From a virus, in IMG/VR virus record IMGVR_UViG_3300037862_000325, positions 1-20,353 of that record: DNA of 20,353 bases; one strand, written 5' to 3'. The translations under genes and the position numbers were made by a program. The notes beneath the pieces were generated by a model. It worked only from the letters and a program-made list of their open reading frames with translations, had not been told where the DNA came from and did not search any database. Shown one piece after another: positions 1 to 5,596 of the stretch. Every line of letters starts with the position of its first letter. Positions within the stretch are counted from its first letter, which is position 1.

Positions 1-52
1 GTTTCCATCGGTTTTAGTGCTCCAAACCCAAATCTAAGAAAGGAACTAATAA

Positions 53-265
53 ATGAATAAGCTCAAAGAAGATAACGGGGATGTACCCGGCTGGGTACTT
101 ATCACTCTGATGACCGCAGGCCTAGTAGTGTTAAGGCAAAACAGGGTTATTGGCGTGTTGCTATTTTGCGGCGACCCTAGCCGTTGGATACCTCATTTTA
201 GTTTCATTAGCCCTGAGCTCAGAAGGGTTCAAACAAGGACCTTGGATCACAATCCCAGCAAATGA
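53..265 (+). pseudogene. 5' fragment of a small host membrane/pilin-like gene, interrupted by satellite integration
   Basis: The reading frame starts at an ATG with a good ribosome binding site (AAGAAAGGA) and encodes a short charged N terminus followed by GDVPGWVLITLMTAGLVV, the start of a hydrophobic segment. This resembles the N termini of small Flp/TadE-associated membrane proteins seen in Microbacteriaceae (recognised from memory, unconfirmed). Host-derived coding ends at about base 122, inside the hydrophobic stretch. From CTAGT on the DNA matches the left end of the second element (7578 onward), so residues after about 25 are element-encoded read-through, ending at 265. The remaining 3' part of the gene should lie beyond the right end of the array, outside this window. 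The gene is probably inactive or yields a short altered peptide. Confidence 0.55.
97..149. other. attL: host/element left junction
   Basis: Compared with the junctions at 7553-7605 and 15053-15105, this site shares everything from CTAGT (122) rightward, including the AGGGTTA arm at 143-149, but differs to the left, where it reads into the host gene. This is the expected structure of a B-half/P'-half hybrid site. The crossover should lie within or beside CTAGT at 122-126. The exact core dinucleotide cannot be fixed from one junction. Confidence 0.7.
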
Positions 266-332
266 GTATCCAGCCCGAGTCCAACTCGAGAGCTCTGAGG
301 GGTTCGTGTTTTTCGCATAGTTGACAGTTCAT
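219..332 (-). CDS. 37-aa Cys4 zinc-knuckle microprotein at the left end
   Basis: The product starts MNCQLCEKH and ends CWDCDPRSLFEPF. Two CxxC pairs (residues 3-6 and about 25-28) suggest a small zinc-binding fold. The same protein, with one substitution (E for V after the first CxxC), is encoded at the same place in Elements 2 and 3, which argues for real coding. The reading frame stays open upstream of the ATG and nearby sequence is also conserved, so an upstream GTG start (adding a segment with SRVPIFT) is possible; no strong ribosome binding site decides it. It is transcribed toward the host gene fragment. Function unknown. Confidence 0.5.
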   Translation of the reverse strand: MNCQLCEKHEPLRALELDSGWILICWDCDPRSLFEPF

Positions 333-655
333 AACAGTAAAAATAGGCACTCTTGAGATTTCACGTTTTGAGTTATCCACAAGGTGGGACCGAACGGTTG
401 TTTGGAGGAAGAGAAAAAGGCAAATTTCTCAGCCCTTGAGCTTGAAACCCTTAACAAAGTGGAGTGGTGTAGCGTTTTGGGAGGGGGAACGTGAATCTAC
501 GACGGTCAGAGACTGAAGGCATTTAGCCGCTAAAGCGCTTGCGACGAAACCCTTTTATACCCTCCATGGCCATTCACTCACGGACCAAGTTCGTGAGCGC
601 TGCAGGGGTCCTCTTGCGCACAAGCTTCAACAAAAGACAAACGGAAAGCGACAAC
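333..655. other. Noncoding stretch upstream of the lipoprotein gene
   Basis: The first 75 bases or so continue the left-end similarity with Element 2 (7789-7865). The rest, to 655, is specific to Element 1. It should hold the promoter for the rightward lipoprotein gene, but I cannot place -35/-10 boxes with confidence. A frame open from a TTG at 539 into the lipoprotein gene lacks a signal peptide at its N terminus and a ribosome binding site, so I treat it as untranslated leader. Confidence 0.35.
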
Positions 656-1225
656 ATGAGAAAAATAGCAACTGCCCTAATAATCACTGGCGCCCTATTT
701 TTAGGTGGATGCGCACAAGCTGAAGAGGTTGCGCAGCCTAGGCAGGTGAGTCAAGAGGAGTTCAAATCTGCTCTAGATCTAACTCCTTCCTCTTATAACG
801 ATTTCGATGAGATGACCGTATATTCTTCTGGATTCTATTTCGAAGAGGGAGTTGCCTTCACTGTAATCAACAGCCAATACGACGACGGTAGAAACCTGAT
901 TTTTCTGTTGACGACCTATGAGGGGGAAGACTGGATATTTTTCGATTCTATGGACATCCGCTCTGAAGAGGAGACCGTATCTTTATTCAGCGGTCTTCAG
1001 TCATTTGATAAGTTCACGGACGTCCAGGATGGGGTGGTCGAGGAATACATTATGGAACTAGGAGCGAAAGAGATCGATTTGCTTCTTTCCCTTACCAACG
1101 AGTCTAAGTTTCGCCTCGCGGGCGATTCCGGAAGCGTTGAGCGAGCGTTTCGAGATCGAGAGCTATTGCTACTTACGCGTGTGATACACATCTACCTAGG
1201 CCTAGAGCAAGGCCTCACCCCATAA
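656..1225 (+). CDS. Predicted secreted lipoprotein, Element 1 cargo (189 aa)
   Basis: The start at 656 is chosen because GGAAAG lies 8 bases upstream and the product then begins with a classic lipoprotein signal: MRK, a hydrophobic stretch (IATALIITGALFL) and lipobox LGGC with the lipidated Cys near residue 19. The mature protein is acidic, without other membrane segments or motifs I recognise. It is the only convincing rightward gene of Element 1 and sits alone in the slot that in Element 2 holds a zinc-ribbon nuclease-like gene. By analogy with lysogenic-conversion lipoproteins of prophages it could alter the host surface or block superinfection, but this is inference from position and topology only. 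Confidence 0.75.
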   Translation: MRKIATALIITGALFLGGCAQAEEVAQPRQVSQEEFKSALDLTPSSYNDFDEMTVYSSGFYFEEGVAFTVINSQYDDGRNLIFLLTTYEGEDWIFFDSMDIRSEEETVSLFSGLQSFDKFTDVQDGVVEEYIMELGAKEIDLLLSLTNESKFRLAGDSGSVERAFRDRELLLLTRVIHIYLGLEQGLTP

Positions 1226-1445
1226 AACATTGACTCAGGCAGCTAATGTGAAATCGATTGAGATTGCATTGTCTTTGCAAATGTCAGGTGCTGAGAAGGG
1301 CTCCCTTGTTCCCTTAGGAAGAGACAAGGAAAACGGTCTTCGGCTGAGCTGTCTGACAGCACCTCATGGGCTTGCGGCTCACAACAGCCCCCCTTTGGAT
1401 TTCGGGATTTCGTGTTTCTGCTAATCGGCACGGGAGCTAAACCCC

Positions 1446-1480
1446 GACCCCTGGAGGGGGTCTATGCCACTCCCTAGTGC
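1446..1480. other. Conserved GC-rich palindromic block, candidate cos/packaging site (Element 1)
   Basis: The block reads GACCCC-TG-GAGGGG, then a short spacer with CCAC, then CTAGTGC. Element 2 has GACCCC-CCTA-GAGGGG, CCAC and CTAGTGC at 10232-10269, although surrounding DNA is largely different. Conservation of a short noncoding GC palindrome beside a terminase small-subunit system fits a cohesive-end or TerS recognition site imitating a helper phage. An origin or regulatory site is an alternative. Confidence 0.35.
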
Positions 1481-1540
1481 GCTGTAAGGCTATCTGTGGC
1501 TAGGTGTGAGTTCTCTAGTTATCAAGGCCCGCAAAGGGTG

Positions 1541-1617
1541 GGGTGTTGCCCTCTAAGGCGGCGCTAAAGCTCCCTAAAACTCCAAAAGACAGAGCCTTAA
1601 CGCAAAGGGCAACACCC
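1541..1617. repeat. Long inverted repeat with nested stem (Element 1)
   Basis: Outer arms GGGTGTTGCCCT (1541-1552) and AGGGCAACACCC (1606-1617) pair perfectly over 12 bp. Inside them TAAGGC (1554-1559) pairs with GCCTTA (1594-1599). Element 2 has a 13-bp inverted repeat at the same position, just past the end of the coiled-coil gene, with different arm sequence but preserved pairing. The loop is too long and no T-run follows for a standard intrinsic terminator. Confidence 0.7.
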
Positions 1618-1632
1618 GGCATTTGGTTCAAG

Positions 1633-2307
1633 TTAGCTAGCCGCCGCTTTGTATTTGTCGAGCTTCTCGTGAAGAGCCTTTGGGAAGTTCGGGTCTACTG
1701 GGTGAAAGAGCTTTTCTAAGAGCGCGACTATGTCCAAAGTGTGCCTCTCATTCGTAGAGGGGACTTGGAGATTTCCACCGATTCCGAAGTTGTTATCGAA
1801 TTGGACTAAGTCCTTAGTTAGCCCTAGGTTGCTGAGCATGCGAAGTCCCGCGAGAGATTTGCTCCGGGCATCGACTGAGATCATGTAATCGGTCTGTAGC
1901 TTCATAATCGCCGATTGCCATTGGGCTATGCCTTCTTTGGCTTCTCTGAGGCATTCATCGACAATTGCGAGCCGGTTATCTTGGAGTGCCTGGGTAACAA
2001 GTGAGCCCGCTTTTTGCGCCTGAGTGCGAGCGTGCCGGGTGCGTTCAACCTGATAAAGGATTGCTCTTTCTGCTGCCTGAGTTTGGATTGTTCCCGGGTC
2101 TGGCTCTCCGGCAATAGCTGCCGCTTTTAGGGCCATCATGTCTGCGTGCTCAGCTTCTAGCAGTTCGTCTTTAAGGCCGGCAAGAAAAGAATCTTGCTCT
2201 GCGAATTCGAGCTCTGCGATTTTCATTTGGTCAATGAGACTTTGAACCGCCTTTGGGTATTTTATGTTCGCGGTTGTTGGGGTGTTGGCTGGGTATATTT
2301 CGGTCAT
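1633..2307 (-). CDS. Coiled-coil protein shared by the satellites (224 aa)
   Basis: The protein is mostly predicted alpha-helix rich in Ala, Glu, Gln and Lys. It is homologous to the 226-aa product at 10423-11103: both contain YPK near the start, then LI, and a signature AEH-x-DM-x-ALK-x-AAIAGEPDPG around residues 53-72. Similar AEHxD...AGxPDPG proteins occur as hypothetical genes in actinobacterial phages and genomic islands (from memory). It begins at a TAATG junction with the preceding gene (1-base overlap at 2307), so it is translationally coupled and last in the operon. Function unknown; a structural, scaffold-like or packaging-accessory role near TerS is possible but not shown. Confidence 0.75.
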   Translation of the reverse strand: MTEIYPANTPTTANIKYPKAVQSLIDQMKIAELEFAEQDSFLAGLKDELLEAEHADMMALKAAAIAGEPDPGTIQTQAAERAILYQVERTRHARTQAQKAGSLVTQALQDNRLAIVDECLREAKEGIAQWQSAIMKLQTDYMISVDARSKSLAGLRMLSNLGLTKDLVQFDNNFGIGGNLQVPSTNERHTLDIVALLEKLFHPVDPNFPKALHEKLDKYKAAAS

Positions 2308-2600
2308 TAGTTGGGTTCCTTAATCTGTTGGGTTTCTGTGAATGTTTGAGTTAGTGGGTCGTAGTGATAGGCCGCTGCCTCAAGCTCCGGGTAAGCGACA
2401 AGATCCGCCTGGAGTAATGTCACCGGCTGATTAGCTTGTAGCGAGTGGAGCAAGGTTGTTAGGTGTCTATGCCTGGGTGAGGTGATCTCTTCCGGGCCCT
2501 CTTCAATGAGGTTGTTTCGGTAGAGAACTCGAAGAGCCATGTAGAGCTCGTGAGTTAGATCGCTCGGGGCTCCGGTAACTACTTTCTTTAGCTTCGGCAT
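2307..2600 (-). CDS. Small hypothetical protein (97 aa)
   Basis: No recognised family. The frame is joined to both neighbours by 1-base TAATG overlaps (2600 and 2307), which supports translation. Its C terminus, around ELEAAAYHYDPLTQTFTE, resembles the C terminus of the 63-aa protein at 11103-11294 (SYTYDPITRTMKE), suggesting a shared module. The N-terminal half has no counterpart in Element 2. Soluble, no Cys motif, no membrane segment. Confidence 0.65.
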   Translation of the reverse strand: MPKLKKVVTGAPSDLTHELYMALRVLYRNNLIEEGPEEITSPRHRHLTTLLHSLQANQPVTLLQADLVAYPELEAAAYHYDPLTQTFTETQQIKEPN

Positions 2601-2899
2601 TAGATCCGACTCCTAGCCGCTGGAGAGCGATTGCCCCGGCCGGGGTTTGGCTCTTGGATTTTCAAGAGGCTGATTATGCGAGCTGCTGCTAATCGCGCCC
2701 CTCTAACCTCGGTAAAAATGGAGTTCAATCTCATTTGGCCCCGGCTTCCTGGAGTGGTTGCTCCCTCAGCCTCTAGGAGGGCTTCTAAGGTCGCTATATC
2801 GTTGAGTTGAGCTTGAGCTAAAGCGATTAAGTGGAGGTCGTTAGCGCTCCATTCGTGCCGCTCTGAGAGGTCTTGTGAGAGGTCATCTATAAGTGCCAT
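2600..2899 (-). CDS. Probable phage terminase small subunit, P27-like (99 aa)
   Basis: The pattern W-SANDLHLIALAQAQL, then LEALLEAEG, then two helices (RGARLAAARIISLLKI) and a C-terminal SPAARSRI follows the P27-family small terminase layout: helix after a W/D start, 'alleaeG' turn, a packing helix pair and a Ser-Pro-x-x-Arg tail. TerS proteins bind phage pac/cos DNA and recruit the large terminase, normally encoded by the helper. The protein is shorter than the usual 130-170 aa because the basic N terminus is missing. Start has AGAAAGGG 5-9 bases upstream. Its gene overlaps the next by one base (TAATG). Element 2 encodes a fuller TerS elsewhere (9713-10138). Confidence 0.55.
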   Translation of the reverse strand: MALIDDLSQDLSERHEWSANDLHLIALAQAQLNDIATLEALLEAEGATTPGSRGQMRLNSIFTEVRGARLAAARIISLLKIQEPNPGRGNRSPAARSRI

Positions 2900-2916
2900 T
2901 TTTAGGCCCTTTCTGG

Positions 2917-3219
2917 TTAGTAGTGGTTATGGGATTCTTCAATGGTGAAATGCAGTCCCAGCGAGCCACAGCACCTCAACGGTCTAGGGGAGGCCCCCGG
3001 GTGGAGGTCCCTAGCCACCCCTAAAGCATTGTTTCCAGCCCTAGTTGCTCTCGGCATAGACATCACCGCTCGAGTTTCTCTTTCGGTCTCAATGCCTAGC
3101 TCGGCTAAGAAGGGGTTAGTCGGGTTGCTTGAGTTGGTGAGCTCAGAGTTTGCAATCAGCTCGAGGCGGTCTTGGGATTGCATGAGGCCGGTGCTTGGGT
3201 GGTTTCTAATAGCGCGCAT
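2917..3219 (-). CDS. Small hypothetical protein (100 aa), N terminus conserved in Element 2
   Basis: Residues about 7-45 (HPSTGLMQSQDRL ... NPTNPFLAELGIE) match the 63-aa protein at 11103-11294 (HPSNGLGQSQDRL ... NPAKPSLAELAIE), so the frame is real at least in its first half. The C-terminal half is unlike anything in Element 2 and may be diverged or partly frameshifted. The start overlaps the upstream 49-aa gene by 14 bases. Function unknown. Confidence 0.5.
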   Translation of the reverse strand: MRAIRNHPSTGLMQSQDRLELIANSELTNSSNPTNPFLAELGIETERETRAVMSMPRATRAGNNALGVARDLHPGASPRPLRCCGSLGLHFTIEESHNHY

Positions 3220-3355
3220 ACAATCCCCTTTTCAGCGGTTCTAGTGGCATTGGAGATCCAGCTCTGATCCATTGGTTTAGTTCGCTCAGCGTGATCTTGC
3301 GTTGGCGGCCTGTAGGTCGCTTAGCCTTGTGAGTTGCTTTCGGTGTCCTTCTCAT
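3206..3355 (-). CDS. Small basic protein (49 aa), coupled to the ATPase gene
   Basis: The product begins MRRTPKATHKAKRPTGRQRK and continues ITLSELNQWIRAGSP. Element 2 encodes a clear homologue at 11278-11430, with THK-x-KRPTGRQRKITLSE and WxRAGSP conserved. The ATG shares one base with the TGA stop of the ATPase gene (TGATG), so it is translationally coupled. The basic N terminus suggests nucleic-acid binding; the rest resembles a single helix-turn element. It is too short for most automatic gene callers. Function unknown. Confidence 0.65.
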   Translation of the reverse strand: MRRTPKATHKAKRPTGRQRKITLSELNQWIRAGSPMPLEPLKRGLYARY

Positions 3356-4410
3356 CAGAATGTTTCATCCTCTTCATTAGTAGAGATTTGGGGATACTCC
3401 TCCAACCCCACCCTTATAGGGGTGGGGATCTGGTGGAGGTCGGTATTCAGTCCGCCAAATTGTTCTTGGAGGACGGTTGGAGGAGCTGGAGGAAGGCGAA
3501 CACTAACGCTCCGGCCATCTCTGCGAAGTTCAGCTAACCCCCTAGATAAAAGGGCTTCGAGGACTCTCCGGGCGCTTGTCTCGGGAAGCTTGGACCTCCG
3601 TATCCAATTGGCGGAACTTTGCCAATCGAGCTCCAAAACTGCTAAAGCTTTGGACTGCTCCTCCAAGCCGATCTGGAGGAGTTTTGGACCCTGGAGCACG
3701 GCAGAATCTAGCTCCGCTTCTATTGAAAATGGAAGCTCTAAACCCTCTGATCCATGTCGATTCTTTTTGACTGTGAGCTTTAGCCCGGTAGAGGTTTTAC
3801 TAGCAATTAGGACATGATCCGCCATAGCTTCTAATTGAACCGATCCGGAGATACTCGAACCCGGGCCAATTGCAGACTTAGGAGAGTGGGCTAGAACAAT
3901 AATTGAGAGCTCTCCGTTAGAGGCTTCAAAGAGGCTTCTAAAGAGGGTGTGTAGGGCCATAACCTGAGATTGTTCGTTCAGGTTCATTCCTCCGATTAGA
4001 GAGGCTAGAACATCGATTATCAGCACTCGGACACCTTCGGCCGCTAAGTCAATTAGAGGCTTAGATAAGGCCGCATTAGATAGGTCCAGCCTCTCTAAAT
4101 AGCGAAGGTTCTCATAAGGGATAGGGATCCCATTCAGAGACTCCCACGCTTGAAAGCGGTTGAAGGTTAGCCGGGCTGAAGCGTCCGTTGTGGCATAGAT
4201 AACCCGGCCGGAGAGTGCTGCTCTATCGAACCAGTCTTGGCCACTTGCAATAGAAGCGGCTAAAGATTGGGCGATCAGAGATTTTCCAACACCTGGAAGA
4301 CCCGCTAAAAAGGTTAGAGTCCCCTCGACTATGAGATCTTCGACTAGATATCTAGGGGCCGGTGTGGAGGCTAGGGAATCAAATCTAGGTAAAGAGTCGT
4401 AGGCGCTCAT
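3355..4410 (-). CDS. RepA-like RecA-fold ATPase/helicase with C-terminal winged helix (351 aa)
   Basis: Walker A is GLPGVGKS (residues 37-44), Walker B VLIIDVL (129-135), followed by a sensor strand IIVLAHSPK (170-178) and VKKNRHG (214-220), as in RepA/AAA_25 hexameric helicases of plasmids and phages. Residues about 250-305 form a helix-turn-helix or winged helix (SANWIRRSKLPETSARRVLEALLSRGLAE). It probably unwinds DNA at the element's replication origin after excision. The start at 4410 is chosen over the upstream in-frame ATG (4467) because it forms an ATGA overlap with the preceding gene and because the homologue at 11427-12482 starts there with the same length (351 aa). Differences from the Element 2 copy concentrate in the C-terminal 110 residues. 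Confidence 0.85.
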   Translation of the reverse strand: MSAYDSLPRFDSLASTPAPRYLVEDLIVEGTLTFLAGLPGVGKSLIAQSLAASIASGQDWFDRAALSGRVIYATTDASARLTFNRFQAWESLNGIPIPYENLRYLERLDLSNAALSKPLIDLAAEGVRVLIIDVLASLIGGMNLNEQSQVMALHTLFRSLFEASNGELSIIVLAHSPKSAIGPGSSISGSVQLEAMADHVLIASKTSTGLKLTVKKNRHGSEGLELPFSIEAELDSAVLQGPKLLQIGLEEQSKALAVLELDWQSSANWIRRSKLPETSARRVLEALLSRGLAELRRDGRSVSVRLPPAPPTVLQEQFGGLNTDLHQIPTPIRVGLEEYPQISTNEEDETF

Positions 4411-4601
4411 TTTGAGCCTCGAGCCTTTAGGGTGAAATCGTTTCTCAGGCCTTTGATTATTAGCCATAAAACGCGCTCTTGCTCTAGGTGGTCTTCCCTT
4501 AGCTGTTCGTTCTCTCTAAGGGCTTGATCGGTTCCCCAAACAACACCTTCAAAATAAAAGTATTGCTCTCTCGGTGTTAGGTCAGTGAGTATTAGCTGCA
4601 A
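4407..4601 (-). CDS. Small hypothetical protein (64 aa), operon member
   Basis: The product starts MQLILTDLTPREQY, has a charged helical middle (RENEQLREDHLEQE) and a basic tail. The Element 2 homologue (12479-12673) differs at about a dozen residues. The start overlaps the excisionase-like gene by 20 bases and the stop overlaps the ATPase start (ATGA), so its position ahead of the ATPase is fixed and probably couples ATPase translation. A helicase loader or partner role is conceivable. No recognised family. Confidence 0.65.
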   Translation of the reverse strand: MQLILTDLTPREQYFYFEGVVWGTDQALRENEQLREDHLEQERVLWLIIKGLRNDFTLKARGSK

Positions 4602-4728
4602 GGGTCACCCCCTGGGTTAAGTGGCTAGCTTGAACAAAAGACTCAAGCTGATCGAAGGGGATTAGGGTCCTGCGTCCTACTTTTATGATTCGAATGTCAC
4701 TTGGGAGCTCAGTTAGTCTTTTTTCCAT
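4582..4728 (-). CDS. Excisionase/AlpA-like mini DNA-binding protein (48 aa)
   Basis: The stretch DIRIIKVGRRTLIPFDQLESFV (residues 11-32) is the C-terminal half of the MerR/excisionase-type helix-turn-helix: recognition-helix end, VGRR turn, wing, then the xxLxxF helix. The usual first helices (EAAxxLGVS) are absent, because an in-frame stop lies two codons before the ATG. A strong GAGGG ribosome binding site supports this start. It may bind with a partner or in multimers to control excision or operon expression. The copies in Elements 2 and 3 encode the same protein. Serine integrases usually need a recombination directionality factor, and this is one candidate. Confidence 0.6.
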   Translation of the reverse strand: MEKRLTELPSDIRIIKVGRRTLIPFDQLESFVQASHLTQGVTLAANTH

Positions 4729-4865
4729 GAGTCACCCCCTCGAGGTGTTAGCAACACTGTAAGAAGCTGTCGCTGGCTTGCACTCAAGGGCGGGGCTTTG
4801 GCGATGACATTTGAAACATAAACGGCAAGGGCTGAAATAGCCGATTCACTGCAACGCCGGGTCAT
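4713..4865 (-). CDS. Small protein (50 aa) with PPLSxxQRxLL motif
   Basis: The product runs from MTRRCSESAISALAVYV to a tail containing APPLSASQRQLLTVLL. The motif PP-L-S/T-x-x-Q-R-x-x-L-x-x-L is common in tiny proteins beside excisionase genes in actinobacterial phages and integrative elements (from memory). The ATG overlaps the stop of the preceding gene (ATGA at 4862-4865) and its end overlaps the excisionase-like start by 16 bases, giving a chain of coupled genes. The protein is unchanged in Element 2 despite silent DNA differences, which supports coding. Confidence 0.65.
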   Translation of the reverse strand: MTRRCSESAISALAVYVSNVIAKAPPLSASQRQLLTVLLTPRGGDSWKKD

Positions 4866-5101
4866 TTTAAACCTCGGCCCTGCGCGAGTCCCTCAATGAG
4901 GTTTTTTAGGGTTGCGATTTGTGTTTTAGTTAGCGGTGAGAACTCAGCTATGGATTTTGATAATTTTTCGACCAGTTTGCCGAAGCGATAATCCGGTGTT
5001 TTTGATTCAAGACTCAAACGCGCCGAAACTAGTTCAGCGTCTGTTGATATTCGAGACCTTGTTAGTGCCGCGACTCTTGCGCGATCGGAAGTCCAAGACA
5101 T
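4862..5101 (-). CDS. First gene of replication operon, small protein (79 aa)
   Basis: The start has AGGAG 7 bases upstream. The C terminus LTKTQIATLKNLIEGLAQGRG is nearly identical to that of the 76-aa product at 12934-13164 and resembles the PLSxxQRxLL motif of the next gene. The N termini share RARVAAL-x-RSR; the middles differ, so the gene is mosaic between elements. Its stop overlaps the next ATG. A helical DNA-binding or regulatory protein is possible; no family is recognised. Confidence 0.65.
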   Translation of the reverse strand: MSWTSDRARVAALTRSRISTDAELVSARLSLESKTPDYRFGKLVEKLSKSIAEFSPLTKTQIATLKNLIEGLAQGRGLK

Positions 5102-5114
5102 TCCACTCTCCTAA

Positions 5115-5152
5115 GGGATTCAGCAAACTGTAAAAGTTTGCTTATGAATCCC
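5115..5152. promoter_or_regulatory. Inverted repeat ahead of the Element 1 replication operon
   Basis: GGGATTCA and TGAATCCC enclose GCAAACT and AGTTTGC with a short AT-rich centre, broken by a two-base asymmetry. It ends about 13 bases before the ATG at 5101, so in the transcript it would form a strong hairpin right above the ribosome binding site. It could be a repressor operator, a translation-control hairpin or an attenuator without a T-run. Element 2 has no similar repeat there. Confidence 0.5.
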
Positions 5153-5191
5153 TCCGATGAGAGGAACGATGATGCCGCCAGGTAACGGCTT

Positions 5192-5593
5192 TTATACTTC
5201 TCGAAGTATAGCATCTATTTGCGACAAAGAAACTATAAATTTGTTAGATGGAAGTGTCGCAGCAACACCGGCTAACGTCCGAATGACTTCATCGAATTTC
5301 AATCTTGCTTTGGAGCCATCTTTGAGTTGGAAGCTGATCCTGCAAGAAGCGTTTTTAGTTATGTTGTTGCAAAATAGATCAATCCGACCCCTCTCATAAT
5401 CCGGTCTCCCTCCGCCCATTGTTTTCTGCGAGATGGTTTTGTTGCTGCTGTCATAAGTTGGATAGCTAACCATGTTGGCAAAGTCAATCGTTTTTGAGTC
5501 ATCCTCCGAGACGCTTGCATAGACTACAAAGGTGCGCGCATGAGATCGTTCCTTAGTGCCGTCGCAAACTATTTCGACTCTAGCTTTTTGCAT
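5192..5593 (-). CDS. Hypothetical protein (133 aa), positional counterpart of the Element 2 106-aa gene
   Basis: It starts 3 bases after the stop of the DUF6907-like gene (TGA-AAA-ATG) with GGAGG upstream, so the two are co-translated. The N terminus has VCD ... H and the middle has a further Cys pair (LFCNNITKNASC). The C terminus (KFDEVIRTLAGV ... NKFIVSLSQ) resembles in outline the 106-aa protein at 13311-13631 (LNRETLEKL ... GQFKINISK), suggesting distant relationship. The last codons contain the palindrome TATACTTC-TC-GAAGTATA (5193-5210). Function unknown; a small zinc-binding protein is possible. Confidence 0.55.
   Translation of the reverse strand: MQKARVEIVCDGTKERSHARTFVVYASVSEDDSKTIDFANMVSYPTYDSSNKTISQKTMGGGRPDYERGRIDLFCNNITKNASCRISFQLKDGSKARLKFDEVIRTLAGVAATLPSNKFIVSLSQIDAILREV
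5193..5210. promoter_or_regulatory. Palindrome TATACTTC-TC-GAAGTATA, candidate operator/promoter (Element 1)
   Basis: Perfect 8-bp arms with a 2-base spacer sit at the end of the 133-aa gene, about 90 bases before the replication operon start. On the minus strand the arms include TATACT and TATAAA, which could serve as -10 boxes. The position corresponds to that of the SOS box in Element 2, but the sequence is unrelated to a LexA site. Confidence 0.35.
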
Positions 5594-5596
5594 TTT

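Larger units (their letters stand above)
1226..1632. other. Noncoding region between convergent genes, holding conserved satellite sites
   Basis: This 407-base gap separates the rightward lipoprotein gene from the leftward operon. It contains the GC-rich block (1446-1480) and long inverted repeat (1541-1617) listed separately, both with counterparts in Element 2. The part from 1226 to 1440 has a weak inverted repeat (CCTTGT near 1304, ACAAGG near 1324) that could end lipoprotein transcription. Short frames here on either strand show no ribosome binding site or conservation. Confidence 0.5.

Noticed and set aside
1230-1424. Overlapping 64-aa and 62-aa frames on opposite strands
   Set aside because: No conservation in Element 2, no ribosome binding site, and no recognisable protein features.
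1541-1617. Ordinary intrinsic terminator
   Set aside because: Loop of about 50 bases with a nested stem and no following T-run on either strand.
2942-3244. 100-aa plus-strand open frame
   Set aside because: Opposite the 2917-3219 gene, whose first half is conserved in Element 2 in the minus-strand frame; not supported itself.
3302-3817. 171-aa plus-strand open frame (with counterparts of 170 aa at 11377-11889 and 18877-19389)
   Set aside because: It lies opposite the well-supported ATPase gene, has no domain or ribosome binding site, and its conservation follows from the ATPase coding strand.
4713-4728. Possible -1 frameshift on the A6 run fusing the 50-aa and excisionase-like proteins
   Set aside because: The run does not make a proper slippery heptamer in the 50-aa frame, and the downstream gene has its own ATG and strong GAGGG ribosome binding site.
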